64,000 nt of DNA from Paraburkholderia oxyphila NBRC 105797 (GTDB lineage: Bacteria; Pseudomonadota; Gammaproteobacteria; Burkholderiales; Burkholderiaceae): the NCBI RefSeq assembly GCF_000685075.1, contig NZ_BAYD01000014.1:85540-149539 (forward strand), in the 5' to 3' direction. Made by a program: the position numbers and the translations under genes. This document shows, one piece after another, positions 1 through 7,682 of this stretch (its first letter is position 1; each line of letters starts with the position of its first letter). The notes beneath the pieces are model-generated. The model had not been told where the DNA came from. It saw only the letters and a program-made list of their open reading frames with translations, and did no database searches.

Positions 1-661
1 CATGGGCGTCGCGGCAGGGACATCGACCGCTTCGCTAAAGGTACATCTCGCCGTCCCCGTCTGCGCCGGATGCCCGCAAAGCCGCATCCGGCGGGCCTGG
101 CACGCCCCGCGACGCGACCGAGAACGCGCGCTTGCGGCAAATGCACGCGCGACATCGTCTGCCGTTACACCTGCCGCCGCCCCGGAACCGAGGAATACCT
201 CCACGCTGCCCGCTTGACGGCCTCGCACATGCACGAGCTGATGGGGCACGAGTGCGCACCCGCGCAATCGGAGAACCCTGCGCGGATTTGCACCGGCATC
301 GAATCCGGCTCTCTGCGCATTGCGCACTGCGGCAAGAACTTGAAGTGAAATCAAGGATTTGCGCGCGCGGCACCACCGCCGCGACGCACACGGAATGTCA
401 AACAGAATATTTTCGGGGTGTGGTTTGTACAACGCAGGGCGGTTGACTACACTCCAGTTCCCCGGCGCCGATCCGGGCTGGATGCCGTTTGGACTGTTTG
501 CCGCCACCTGCCGGATCCGTGGCGCATGACAACCAAAGGACCGCACATCCGGCACCTCGCGCGCTGTTGCAGGCTTTCGCTCACGCCCACCGCATGATTG
601 TCATCACGCCGCCCCGCGGGCCGCGATGCATGACCTCTGATGCGGCAACATGGAGAGAACG
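1..661. other. Stretch without a supportable gene
   Basis: Open frames exist on both strands here, but their translations are rich in Arg, Ala and Cys and look like GC-driven shadow frames. None has a convincing ribosome binding site or a recognisable domain. A weak promoter-like pair (TTGTAC, 17 bp, TACACT near 425-453) could serve the small gene at 662. The window edge may cut a neighbouring gene, but nothing shows this. Confidence 0.5.
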
Positions 662-859
662 ATGCTGAGTCCGCATGAATTCGCCACCCTGCTGCTAGTG
701 AAGGACGCCCCTAACCAGATCGACATGGAACGCGAAGAACTCGACGCCCTCCTCGAACGACAGCTCGTCCAACTGGAGCGGCTCGCTTCCGGCCTCCAGC
801 AATGGCGACTTACAGAAATCGGCGACTCTGCGTTGCGCGCCATCAAACGATTTTCATAA
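662..859 (+). CDS. Small conserved-type hypothetical protein, 65 aa, winged-helix-like tail
   Basis: I do not recognise a named family. The start at 662 is preferred over an in-frame ATG at 650 because GGAGAG lies 4 bases before it. The protein is acidic in the middle (MEREELDALLERQ) and ends with WRLTEIGDSALRAIKR. That tail resembles the 'LTxxGxxxL' recognition-helix and wing segment of MarR/PadR-like winged-helix proteins, so a truncated or minimal DNA-binding fold is possible. It stands alone; a strong terminator lies about 160 bases downstream. Being a real gene is supported by the ribosome binding site and ordinary composition. Function is unknown. Confidence 0.6.
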   Translation: MLSPHEFATLLLVKDAPNQIDMEREELDALLERQLVQLERLASGLQQWRLTEIGDSALRAIKRFS

Positions 860-980
860 CGGGACGGGCTGGCGGTTCTCACGCGCCGGCCTGATTCCCC
901 TGCTGATGCTTCGCTAATTTTCTCGACCCGCTCGGACGCGGGAACCGTCCGCCAGCGTGGTTTGTCGAGACCTTCCCCGA

Positions 981-1012
981 TGCAGGCGCACGGCTGTAGA
1001 CGTTCGCCTGCA
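981..1012 (+). ncRNA. Hairpin upstream of terminator, candidate 3'-UTR small RNA
   Basis: TGCAGGCG (981-988) pairs perfectly with CGCCTGCA (1005-1012) around a 16-base loop. It lies 4 bases before the stem of the strong terminator that follows. A stem-loop next to a U-tailed terminator is the usual shape of the 3' end of an Hfq-binding small RNA. No promoter was identified, so an independent transcript is inference; it may simply be the 3' untranslated region of the 662-859 gene. Confidence 0.3.
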
Positions 1013-1016
1013 GTGC

Positions 1017-1063
1017 ATGGTCACGCGGACCCGCGCGCTTCATGCCCGCGTGACCATTTTTTT
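1017..1063 (+). terminator. Strong rho-independent terminator
   Basis: Arms ATGGTCACGCGG (1017-1028) and CCGCGTGACCAT (1046-1057) pair perfectly over 12 bp. The downstream arm runs directly into seven T (1057-1063). It has a plus-strand T run only, so it ends transcripts coming from the 65-aa gene. The 860-1167 interval holds this and the preceding hairpin; I see no gene in it. Confidence 0.85.
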
Positions 1064-1167
1064 CCGCGCCCGAGCATCCAGAAGGTGCCCGGTGCGGGGC
1101 GCTTGCCCTGCCCGGTGCGTGAATGCTCTCTGTCGATTCCGCTTCTACCCGCCTCGCCCTGCTGCGC

Positions 1168-1548
1168 TCAGCCGCCGCGCAGGGTCGAATCGGCCGACGC
1201 GCGCCAGGAGAGCGCCTGGGCGCGCTGCTCGTTGAGATACGTCACCCATTGGTTGCGCCCCTGCGCTTCTGCGAGCGCGCCGTGAGCGGCGTATTGCTGC
1301 GCGAGACCCGCCTGGAAGCTGCAGAACTGCGCCTGGGGCAGCTTGCCGTGGCGGGTGGCCACCCAGGCGTCATAGACCGCCGAATAGACGGCCTGCGTGT
1401 CGGCGCCGTAGTCGGTCGGCTGGCCGCACGTCTGCTGCAACTGAGCGAACGGCGGCGCGCGCCAGCCGCCGATGAGCCCCGACGTATTGGCGCATCCGGC
1501 ACACGCGGCGGCCAGCACCGCTGCGCCGATCATCGCAAGTCCACGCAT
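1168..1548 (-). CDS. Putative small secreted lipoprotein, 126 aa
   Basis: The N-terminus MRGLAMIGAAVLAAACAGCAN is a short hydrophobic signal segment with two cysteines (residues 16 and 19), so it is probably a lipoprotein. The lipobox is imperfect, so signal peptidase II processing is inferred. The mature part is rich in Gln, Ala, Tyr and Trp and contains two further Cys (CGQP and FCSF) that could form a disulfide. No named family is recognised. The start is supported by AAGGGGAACGCT directly before the ATG. Just upstream lie two exact 18-bp repeats (1561-1596) rich in GAGG motifs. The gene is divergent from the HAD gene. Confidence 0.65.
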   Translation of the reverse strand: MRGLAMIGAAVLAAACAGCANTSGLIGGWRAPPFAQLQQTCGQPTDYGADTQAVYSAVYDAWVATRHGKLPQAQFCSFQAGLAQQYAAHGALAEAQGRNQWVTYLNEQRAQALSWRASADSTLRGG

Positions 1549-1560
1549 AGCGTTCCCCTT

Positions 1561-1596
1561 GTCCTCATTGCCCTCGTTGTCCTCATTGCCCTCGTT
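1561..1596. repeat. Two exact tandem 18-bp repeats in the lipoprotein leader
   Basis: GTCCTCATTGCCCTCGTT occurs at 1561-1578 and again at 1579-1596. Read on the minus strand it gives repeated GAGG-containing blocks just upstream of the ribosome binding site of the lipoprotein gene. Confidence 0.8.
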
Positions 1597-1670
1597 GCCC
1601 TTGATCTGCGGGTTTCAGGCGGTTTCGATCATGCAGACTATTGTCGCATCGCGCGGCGCGCGCCACACCC

Positions 1671-1697
1671 TGGCCGTACGGCCAAAGTGCCATGGCA
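1671..1697. promoter_or_regulatory. Two adjacent perfect palindromes in a divergent promoter region
   Basis: TGGCCGTACGGCCA (1671-1684) and TGCCATGGCA (1688-1697) are both perfect palindromes separated by 3 bp. They lie between the divergent lipoprotein and HAD genes, which is a natural place for an operator. No regulator is assigned and chance is not excluded in this GC-rich DNA. Confidence 0.35.
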
Positions 1698-1873
1698 TGT
1701 ACAGGCCGCCCGCGCGCCCACCCGCCGCGAGCCCCGACAAGAGGGTCGCCACGCCCGTCGTCCGGCCCCTGCAAAAGCACGTATCATGGCATTTTCAACC
1801 TTCCCGCCTCGCCGGCTCACGCGGCCCCGCCGCCTGGCCTGGCCATCCTGCCTCCCGCACTTTCGTCTTGCGC

Positions 1874-2560
1874 ATGATCGACCATCTCATCTGCGACTGT
1901 GACGGCGTACTCGTCGACAGTGAAGTCATTGCCGACCACGTCCTCTTCGATACGCTCAGCCGCACCTTTCCCGGTGTCGACTTTCGCGCCGCCGTGGCGA
2001 CCGCATTCGGCCAGCAGACCTCGCGTTTTCTCGCCGATGTCGCCGCACGCTTCAATCTGACCCTGCCCGAGCATTTTCTCGAAACGATCGATCACAACTG
2101 CGAAGTCGCCATCGCCGAATCGGTGTGTCCGATCAACGGCGTGCGCGACGCGCTGCGTCAGGTCGCGCTGCCGGCCGCAGTGGTCTCGAACAGCCGGCTC
2201 ACGCGCGTGCACGCTTCGGTGCGGCGCGCCGGGCTCGACGCGATCTTCGGCGAGCGCATCTTCAGCGCCGAGCAGGTCGAGCGGCCCAAGCCTTATCCGG
2301 ACATCTATCTGCACGCGGCCTCGGCGCTCGGCGTGGAGCCGGCGCGCTGCCTCGTCGTCGAGGACAGCCTTTCGGGCCTGAACGCCGCGCGCTCGGCGGG
2401 CATGAAGACGATCGCCTTCGTCGGCGCGAGCCATATCCCGTCGGGCTATGCCGACGTGCTGCGCGAGATGGGCATCACGCGCATCATGAAGCACATGGAT
2501 GAGTTGCCTGCGCTCGTCGAGGCCGGCGTGCGCGGCGAATTCGGCGATCAACAGTCGTAA
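1874..2560 (+). CDS. HAD-IA family hydrolase (phosphoglycolate phosphatase-like), 228 aa
   Basis: A cytosolic Mg-dependent phosphatase of the haloacid dehalogenase superfamily, probably acting on a small sugar phosphate; the true substrate cannot be read from sequence. Motif I is CDCDGVLVDSE near residue 7, with nucleophile Asp and acid/base Asp. Motif II is VVSNSR, the motif III Lys is in RPKPYPDIY, and motif IV is VVEDSLSGLNAARSAG. The helical cap sits between motifs I and II. The open frame extends far upstream, but the ATG at 1874 gives a normal family length and places motif I at the N-terminus. A 12-bp repeat starts at the stop codon. Confidence 0.85.
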   Translation: MIDHLICDCDGVLVDSEVIADHVLFDTLSRTFPGVDFRAAVATAFGQQTSRFLADVAARFNLTLPEHFLETIDHNCEVAIAESVCPINGVRDALRQVALPAAVVSNSRLTRVHASVRRAGLDAIFGERIFSAEQVERPKPYPDIYLHAASALGVEPARCLVVEDSLSGLNAARSAGMKTIAFVGASHIPSGYADVLREMGITRIMKHMDELPALVEAGVRGEFGDQQS

Positions 2561-2615
2561 GCGCCGCCGTAACTGCGGTCATAAACGTGGTCGTAACTGC
2601 GGCCGTAACCGTAAG
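2556..2615. repeat. Five 12-bp imperfect tandem repeats across the HAD stop codon
   Basis: Units at 2556, 2568, 2580, 2592 and 2604 follow the pattern CGTAACTGCGGY. The first contains the TAA stop of the HAD gene. Because 12 is a multiple of three, each unit carries another in-frame TAA. Confidence 0.75.
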
Positions 2616-2800
2616 GTGTAACCACGCGTTACCTCCTGCGAGGGGTAGCGCGGCGCGCGCTGCCCGCGCCGGCGTTTGCGCGCGCAAAACGACAAGCGGC
2701 GCGTGAGCCGCAAGGCCACGCGCCATTATCGAAACTGTGATGCCGGCGGCGTCCGGACCGACGCGTCAAGGCGCTTTCCGGCCCGGCAGCGCCGAGCGCC

Positions 2801-3520
2801 TTACGCCGGCTCGGCGCAGCGCTCGCGCGCCTGCGCGAGCGACTCGCGGAACGCCACCAGCTCGGCGATCGTCAGCATCGGCAGGTTGTGCAGCTTCGCG
2901 AAATCGTCGACCTGCTGGCCGCGCGCCATCGTGCCATCCGGATTCATCAGCTCGCACAGCACGCCGGCGGGCGCGAGGCCCGCGAGCACGGCCAGATCGA
3001 CGGTGCCTTCGGTATGGCCGCGGCGCGCCAGCACCCCGCCCGGCTGCGCGCGCAGCGGGAACACGTGGCCGGGGCGCACGATGTCGGCAGGCTTCGCGTT
3101 CGGGGCGATGGCCGCGCGGATCGTCGTCACGCGGTCGGCGGCGGACACGCCCGTGCTCACGCCGTCGCGCGCCTCGATCGACACCGTGAACGCGGTACGG
3201 TTGCGGCTTTCGTTGTGCGGAACCATGGGCGGCAGCTCGAGCGCGCGCACCTTCTCGTCGGACAGGCACAGGCACACGATGCCGCTGCATTCGCGGATGA
3301 ACAGCGCCATCGTCTCGGGCGTAAGGCGCTCGGCGGCCAGCACGAGATCGGCTTCGTCTTCGCGGTCGTGGTCGTCCTGCAGCACGACCGGACGGCCTTC
3401 GCGCATGGCCTGCAGCGCGGCGGCAATGCGGGGCGGCACCGGTTCGGTGTCGAGCAGGGGAAGATCGTCGATGGCGTCGAGCAGCGGCTCGACAGTTACA
3501 GCATTGCGGGTAAAGGACAT
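2801..3520 (-). CDS. ribB: 3,4-dihydroxy-2-butanone 4-phosphate synthase (RibB), 239 aa
   Basis: Converts ribulose 5-phosphate to 3,4-dihydroxy-2-butanone 4-phosphate plus formate, supplying the four-carbon unit of riboflavin. Visible motifs are the acidic metal/substrate loop [11 protein letters not shown] (about residues 50-60), [31 protein letters not shown] and the [16 protein letters not shown] loop with its catalytic His-Thr-Glu. Length fits a stand-alone RibB with a short N-terminal extension; no GTP cyclohydrolase II domain is fused. The start at 3520 has GAGGAG upstream, so the 17 codons before it are excluded. An FMN riboswitch precedes the gene, so it should be repressed when FMN is plentiful. 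Confidence 0.95.
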   Translation of the reverse strand: MSFTRNAVTVEPLLDAIDDLPLLDTEPVPPRIAAALQAMREGRPVVLQDDHDREDEADLVLAAERLTPETMALFIRECSGIVCLCLSDEKVRALELPPMVPHNESRNRTAFTVSIEARDGVSTGVSAADRVTTIRAAIAPNAKPADIVRPGHVFPLRAQPGGVLARRGHTEGTVDLAVLAGLAPAGVLCELMNPDGTMARGQQVDDFAKLHNLPMLTIAELVAFRESLAQARERCAEPA

Positions 3521-3692
3521 GTGAAACGCTCCTCGCAAGAGTTGGGCGAAAAACGTTTCAGGGCATTGCAAACAGACAGGAATCCCCGGCGCGCGGCATC
3601 AGGCGCGCGCCGCCGGAACACGACGCCAGGGCGTCGCGCGCAGGCCGGCGCGGGCTGAAAAGCCGCGGCGGATGGGCAAACATGACCATCTG

Positions 3693-3857
3693 CACATCTT
3701 CTTCCATCCGGACTATGACCGTCGGCTCTGGCATCGCACCAGATCTGCTGACCCTGCGCGAAAAACGATGCGCAGGCGCTCGCGGGCTCGTCGGCCTTGC
3801 CTTGCGGCGCGGCCGGCATACCGCCGGTGGGGAATTTCACCCCGCCCTGAAGACGCA
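3693..3857 (-). promoter_or_regulatory. FMN riboswitch (RFN element)
   Basis: Read on the minus strand, the 5' part holds the conserved GGGGTGAAATTCCCCACC and GGCGGTATGCC segments. The 3' part holds GCAGATCTGGTG, GCCGACGGTCATAG and GTCCGGATGGAAGAAG. These are the hallmark blocks of the RFN aptamer, with a variable GC-rich arm between them. The aptamer ends about 170 bases before the ribB start. The intervening GC-rich segment contains a CGACGCC/GGCGTCG hairpin that could be part of the expression platform; the mechanism cannot be settled by eye. Confidence 0.95.
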
Positions 3858-4049
3858 CTGATTACCGGTTGAACCGGCCGGCAAAGGATACAACAGAGCG
3901 CGCCGTCGTGCAGCGCGGAAAAAAAACCGTAGACAGCCGTCGCGCGCCACGTCTTGTGCACGGCGGGATGCCCGAGCGCGCAGTGGGTGGGCGCGTGCGA
4001 GCCTCCACTGTGAAACGCGCGGCGTATGCCGCAGTGCGCAACATCGCAC

Positions 4050-4868
4050 TCATTCAGGCTGCGCGGGCGCGACCGCCTGGGCGCCGCCCGGCAGCGGCGC
4101 ATCCCAGCGCGGTGGCGTTTCGGCGTTCAGCGTCACGCGAAAAACGCGCGCCTCGGTGTCGCCGGGATTGCGCAGGCTGTGCGGCTGGTCCGCGTCGAAC
4201 ACGATCGCATCGCCGGTCGCGAGCAACTGGCGCCGGTCGTGCACGCTCACCTCGAGCGTGCCTTCGCTCACCACGAGGTTCACGGTCGTGCCCGGCGCGC
4301 GGCGCGTGCCCGGCTCGGTGTGCAGCGGCGCGATGCGCAGTTCGTGAAACTCGGCGGCGGCGGGACCGTCCTCGGGATAGAGTGCGCGCGCCGAGTAGCG
4401 TCCGTCGGCGCTCACGCGGCGCGACGCGCGCTCGGCAGGCAGATGCTCGAAGCCGCTCACCGCATGCCGCCGCAAGAACGCCGACACCGATACCTTGAGC
4501 GCCGCCGCCACCTTGCAGAGCACCTTGATCGACGGCACGCTGCGCGCGGACTCCACTTGCGCGAGCATCGCACGCGAGACGCCCGATGCACGGGCGAGCG
4601 CGTCGAGCGAGAGCTGGCGCTCGGCACGCAAGCGCGCCAGGTTCACGCCGACGAGATATTCGAGCGCATCGAAAGGACCGTCGGCGCGCGCGGCGCCGTT
4701 AGAACCCGCGGACGCATGGGCGGCGAGATCCTGCTCATCCCGTTCGTCAGTTCTGCGATCGATGTGCGGATCGACGATCTGTCGATCATCGGCGAGATGA
4801 TTCGCACTCCGATACGTGACCGGACGATCGGCCTGCGCGTCCCTCACGAGCGCGAGCGTTGAATGCAT
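4050..4868 (-). CDS. XRE-family regulator with C-terminal cupin sensor domain, 272 aa
   Basis: A transcription factor combining an N-terminal helix-turn-helix with a ligand-binding cupin, as in the SutR/PuuR-type regulators. The HTH covers about residues 77-135 (LARLRAERQLSLDALARASGVSRAMLAQVESARSVPSIK, quoted in part by its key SRAMLAQVES). The cupin runs to about residue 255, with VVSEGTLEV, LATGDAIVFDADQPH and a final beta-strand ARVFRVTL. The ATG at 4868 has GGGAGG at good spacing, although the frame stays open much further upstream opposite the MFS gene. About 70 residues precede the HTH and look low-complexity. It lies downstream of the MFS exporter on the same strand and might control it. 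Confidence 0.85.
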   Translation of the reverse strand: MHSTLALVRDAQADRPVTYRSANHLADDRQIVDPHIDRRTDERDEQDLAAHASAGSNGAARADGPFDALEYLVGVNLARLRAERQLSLDALARASGVSRAMLAQVESARSVPSIKVLCKVAAALKVSVSAFLRRHAVSGFEHLPAERASRRVSADGRYSARALYPEDGPAAAEFHELRIAPLHTEPGTRRAPGTTVNLVVSEGTLEVSVHDRRQLLATGDAIVFDADQPHSLRNPGDTEARVFRVTLNAETPPRWDAPLPGGAQAVAPAQPE

Positions 4869-5098
4869 GGCATGCCTCCCAGACGCGCCGTGAACCGGCG
4901 CAAGTGCTTGAATGGAGGCAAGACTAGCATCGCGTCCGGCCACGCCCAACGAAGTTATCTTCACACTGTTATCAGCATTGCAGAGCGCGAATTCGGGAAT
5001 GCTTTTGCGTCGTGGCGATATATGCGCAGGCCGCGCGCGCCCAGCCGCCGCGTGCGGATGGCTACGGCCACGCGCGGCTGGCCGCAGCCTCGCGCTGC

Positions 5099-6289
5099 TC
5101 AGCAGGCGTCCTGGCGCACGGCCATGCCCGCGGCGCGCAGCGGCGCCGTGCGCGCGTCCAGGCGCGCCGCCGCCCACGTGAGGATGAGCGCCGCAATCGC
5201 GACGGCAGCGGCCACCCATGGCAACGCCGCGAGCGCGATGCCGTGCGTGATCGCGAGGCCACCGAGCCAGGCGCCCATCGCATTGCCCATGTTGAACGCG
5301 CCGATGTTCAGCGTCGATGCGAGGTTGGGCGCCGCAGACGCCTTCGCGACCACGCGCATCTGCAGCGGCGGCACGGTGGCGAAGGCGGCGATGCCCCACA
5401 CGAACACGGTGATCGCGGCGGGCACGCTTGCGTGGCTCGTCTTCGTGAAGATCGCCATGACCACGGCGAGCGCCGCGAGTATGCCCATCAGCGAAGGCAT
5501 GAGCGCGCGGTCCGCGAGCTTGCCGCCAAGCGTATTGCCGAGCGTGAGGCCAACGCCGAACAGCACGAGCAACAGCGTGACGCCTCGCGGCGAGAAACCG
5601 CTGACCTGCTCGAGAATCGGCGCAATGTAGGTGAACACGACGAACACGCCGCCAAAGCCGAGCACCGTCATGCCAAGCGCGAGCCACACTTGCGGGTCGC
5701 GCAGCACGCGCACTTCATGGCCGAGGCTCGCGGGCGCGATGTCGTGGCGGTTCGGCACCAGCGCCGTCACGCCGATGAGCGAAACCACGCCCAGCCCACT
5801 CACGATCCAGAACGCGACGCGCCAGCCGAACTGCTGGCCGATGGCTGTGCCGAACGGCACGCCGAGCACGGTGGCGAGCGTGAGGCCCGTGAACATCATC
5901 GCGATGGCGCTCGCGCGCTTTTCCTGTGGCACGAGCGAGGCCGCCACCACGGCGCCGATGCCGAAGAACGAGCCGTGCGCGAACGAAGCCACGACGCGCG
6001 CGACCATCAGCAGCGCGTAGTTGCCGGCGATCGCGCACATCACGTTGCCGACGATGAACACGCCCATCAGCAGTTGCAGCGCGAGCTTGCGCGGCATGCG
6101 GCTCGTGAGCACGGCGAGCAGCGGCGCACCGACCGCGACGCCGAGCGCGTAGCCCGACACGAGCAGGCCCGCGGCGGGAATCGTCACGCTCAGATCGCGC
6201 GCGACGTCGGGCAAGAGGCCCATGATGAGGAACTCGGTGGTGCCGATGGCAAAGGCGCTGATCGCCAGCGCGAGCAAGGGAAGGGGCAT
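5099..6289 (-). CDS. MFS transporter, DHA1 family (AraJ/YdhP/SotB-like efflux), 396 aa
   Basis: An inner-membrane proton-coupled exporter with about 12 hydrophobic segments. The N-terminus PLPLLALAISAFAIGTTEF and the following IMGLLPDVARDL are typical of the SotB/YdhP/NepI-like branch of the major facilitator superfamily, whose members export sugars, purines or drugs. The loop between segments 2 and 3 has LTSRMPRK, corresponding to the conserved signature loop. The start at 6289 puts the first membrane segment at the N-terminus; 35 upstream codons are rejected. It is divergent from a LysR gene, the usual arrangement for a regulator controlling its exporter. Substrate is unknown. Confidence 0.88.
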   Translation of the reverse strand: MPLPLLALAISAFAIGTTEFLIMGLLPDVARDLSVTIPAAGLLVSGYALGVAVGAPLLAVLTSRMPRKLALQLLMGVFIVGNVMCAIAGNYALLMVARVVASFAHGSFFGIGAVVAASLVPQEKRASAIAMMFTGLTLATVLGVPFGTAIGQQFGWRVAFWIVSGLGVVSLIGVTALVPNRHDIAPASLGHEVRVLRDPQVWLALGMTVLGFGGVFVVFTYIAPILEQVSGFSPRGVTLLLVLFGVGLTLGNTLGGKLADRALMPSLMGILAALAVVMAIFTKTSHASVPAAITVFVWGIAAFATVPPLQMRVVAKASAAPNLASTLNIGAFNMGNAMGAWLGGLAITHGIALAALPWVAAAVAIAALILTWAAARLDARTAPLRAAGMAVRQDAC

Positions 6290-6398
6290 CGAAATCTCCG
6301 AATGGCAGCCTGGGTTCGCATGGCGCGCGCCGCGCGGGGTGGTCCGGCGTCGGTCCGGCATTGGCCAGGAAAACACGCGCATTGTCGCGGCCACTCGT

Positions 6399-6412
6399 CA
6401 ATTTGATAATTG
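6399..6412. promoter_or_regulatory. Candidate LysR-type operator between MFS and LysR genes
   Basis: CAATT-TGAT-AATTG is a perfect 5-bp inverted repeat with a 4-bp spacer in the AT-rich middle of the 166-bp divergent region. LysR regulators commonly bind a short AT-rich dyad of this kind near their own start. The assignment is by position and symmetry only. Confidence 0.4.
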
Positions 6413-6455
6413 GCGTAGCATTTGAAGCATTTTCAATTGTGATCGAATAATCGCC

Positions 6456-7469
6456 ATGGACAATCTCGGCGACGTGCGCCTCTTCGTGGAGGCGGCGCGG
6501 CTCGGCAGCCTTTCGGCGGCGGGCCGCAAGCTCGGGCTCACGCCCGCGGCCGCGAGCGCCCGGCTCGCGCGGCTCGAGGCGGAGCTGCATGCGCGCCTGT
6601 TCGAGCGCACGACCCGCCAACTGCGGCTGACGGACGAAGGCCGTCTCTATCTGACCTGCAGCGAGCACGCCTTGCGCTCGCTCGATGATGCCAAGGCCGC
6701 GCTGCAGGAGGGCCAGAACGCGGTGCGAGGCAAGCTGCGCATTTCGGCGACTTCGGACTTCGGCCGCAATCTGCTGATGAAATGGCTCGACGAATTCCGG
6801 GTGCTCTACCCCGATGTGCGCTTCGCGCTGACGCTCACCGACACCATTTCGAATCTCGTGCTCGATGACATCGATCTCGCGATCCGCTTCGGCACGCCGG
6901 CCGACAGCTCGCTCGTGGCGCGGCCGCTCGCGCCGAACCGGCGCGTGCTCTGCGCCTCGCCCGCGTACCTCGCGCGCAAGGGCGTGCCGCACGAGCCCAG
7001 CGATCTGGCCCGATTCGATTGCATCGTGATCAGCTCGGTGGCCGGGCCGGTGAACGAATGGAGCTTCACGCGTGATGGCCAAACGCAGACCTACACCGTG
7101 CCGATGGAGGACGCCCTCGAAACCACCGACGGCGCAGTCGCGCGCCAATGGTCGCTGTGCGGCTACGGCCTTGCCGTGAAATCGATCTGGGACGTGGCCG
7201 ACGACCTGCGGGCCGGGCGCCTGAAGATCGTCATGCCGGACTGGCGCTATCCTGACGCGCCGCTGCACGCGCTCTACCACCGCAACCGCTTTCTCGCGCC
7301 GCGCGTGCGGGCGCTGCTCGAGTTCCTGACCGAGCGCTTCGCGCAGACCGCCGGCGAGCTCAATGCGCTCGTGCCCTGCACCGACGAAGCGGCGCCCGGC
7401 GAGCGGCGGCGCAACGCGCCGCGGGCAGCGCGCGGGCCCAACCGTCGACCCAACCGCGTCGGCGCATAA
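6456..7469 (+). CDS. LysR-family transcriptional regulator, 337 aa
   Basis: Residues 1-60 form the winged HTH (DVRLFVEAARLGSLSAAGRK, then LTPAAASARLARLEAELHARLFER). Residues about 90-300 form the substrate-binding domain (VRGKLRISATSDFGRNLL, DIDLAIRFG). It belongs to the group that controls efflux or aromatic-compound genes and probably regulates the divergent MFS exporter. It is about 30 residues longer than usual because of a C-terminal Arg/Pro/Ala-rich tail (APGERRRNAPRAARGPNR), likely disordered. The ATG at 6456 begins with the canonical 'MDNLGDVRLF'. Confidence 0.9.
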   Translation: MDNLGDVRLFVEAARLGSLSAAGRKLGLTPAAASARLARLEAELHARLFERTTRQLRLTDEGRLYLTCSEHALRSLDDAKAALQEGQNAVRGKLRISATSDFGRNLLMKWLDEFRVLYPDVRFALTLTDTISNLVLDDIDLAIRFGTPADSSLVARPLAPNRRVLCASPAYLARKGVPHEPSDLARFDCIVISSVAGPVNEWSFTRDGQTQTYTVPMEDALETTDGAVARQWSLCGYGLAVKSIWDVADDLRAGRLKIVMPDWRYPDAPLHALYHRNRFLAPRVRALLEFLTERFAQTAGELNALVPCTDEAAPGERRRNAPRAARGPNRRPNRVGA

Positions 7470-7472
7470 GGC

Positions 7473-7478
7473 TATAAT
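7473..7478 (+). promoter_or_regulatory. Candidate -10 element for miaB
   Basis: A perfect TATAAT in GGCTATAATGC directly after the LysR stop and about 205 bases upstream of miaB. No good -35 box is visible at 17 bp, so confidence is limited. Confidence 0.4.
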
Positions 7479-7682
7479 GCTGGATTGCGCTGAATGACGA
7501 TTCGCGCCGCGAACTGGCGGCAAAAATACGCAAAAGCACGCGAATCGCCCCTATTGGGACACGCCACGGCCCGCGCGGCCCGGCTCTCGTTTCAGCCCTC
7601 TTTTTATCACCGTAGTCCCGAAGTGCACGCGTGCATCAACCGGACGACGCCCCCAGGTAAACCACTGCGAACGGCGACCCCG

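Noticed and set aside
35..391. 118-codon minus-strand frame at the window start
   Set aside because: Cys/Arg-rich without ribosome binding site or family; typical of random GC-rich frames.
2675..2688. TTTGCGCGCGCAAA palindrome between converging HAD and ribB genes
   Set aside because: In convergent non-promoter DNA and too GC-simple to call an operator; no T run to call a terminator.
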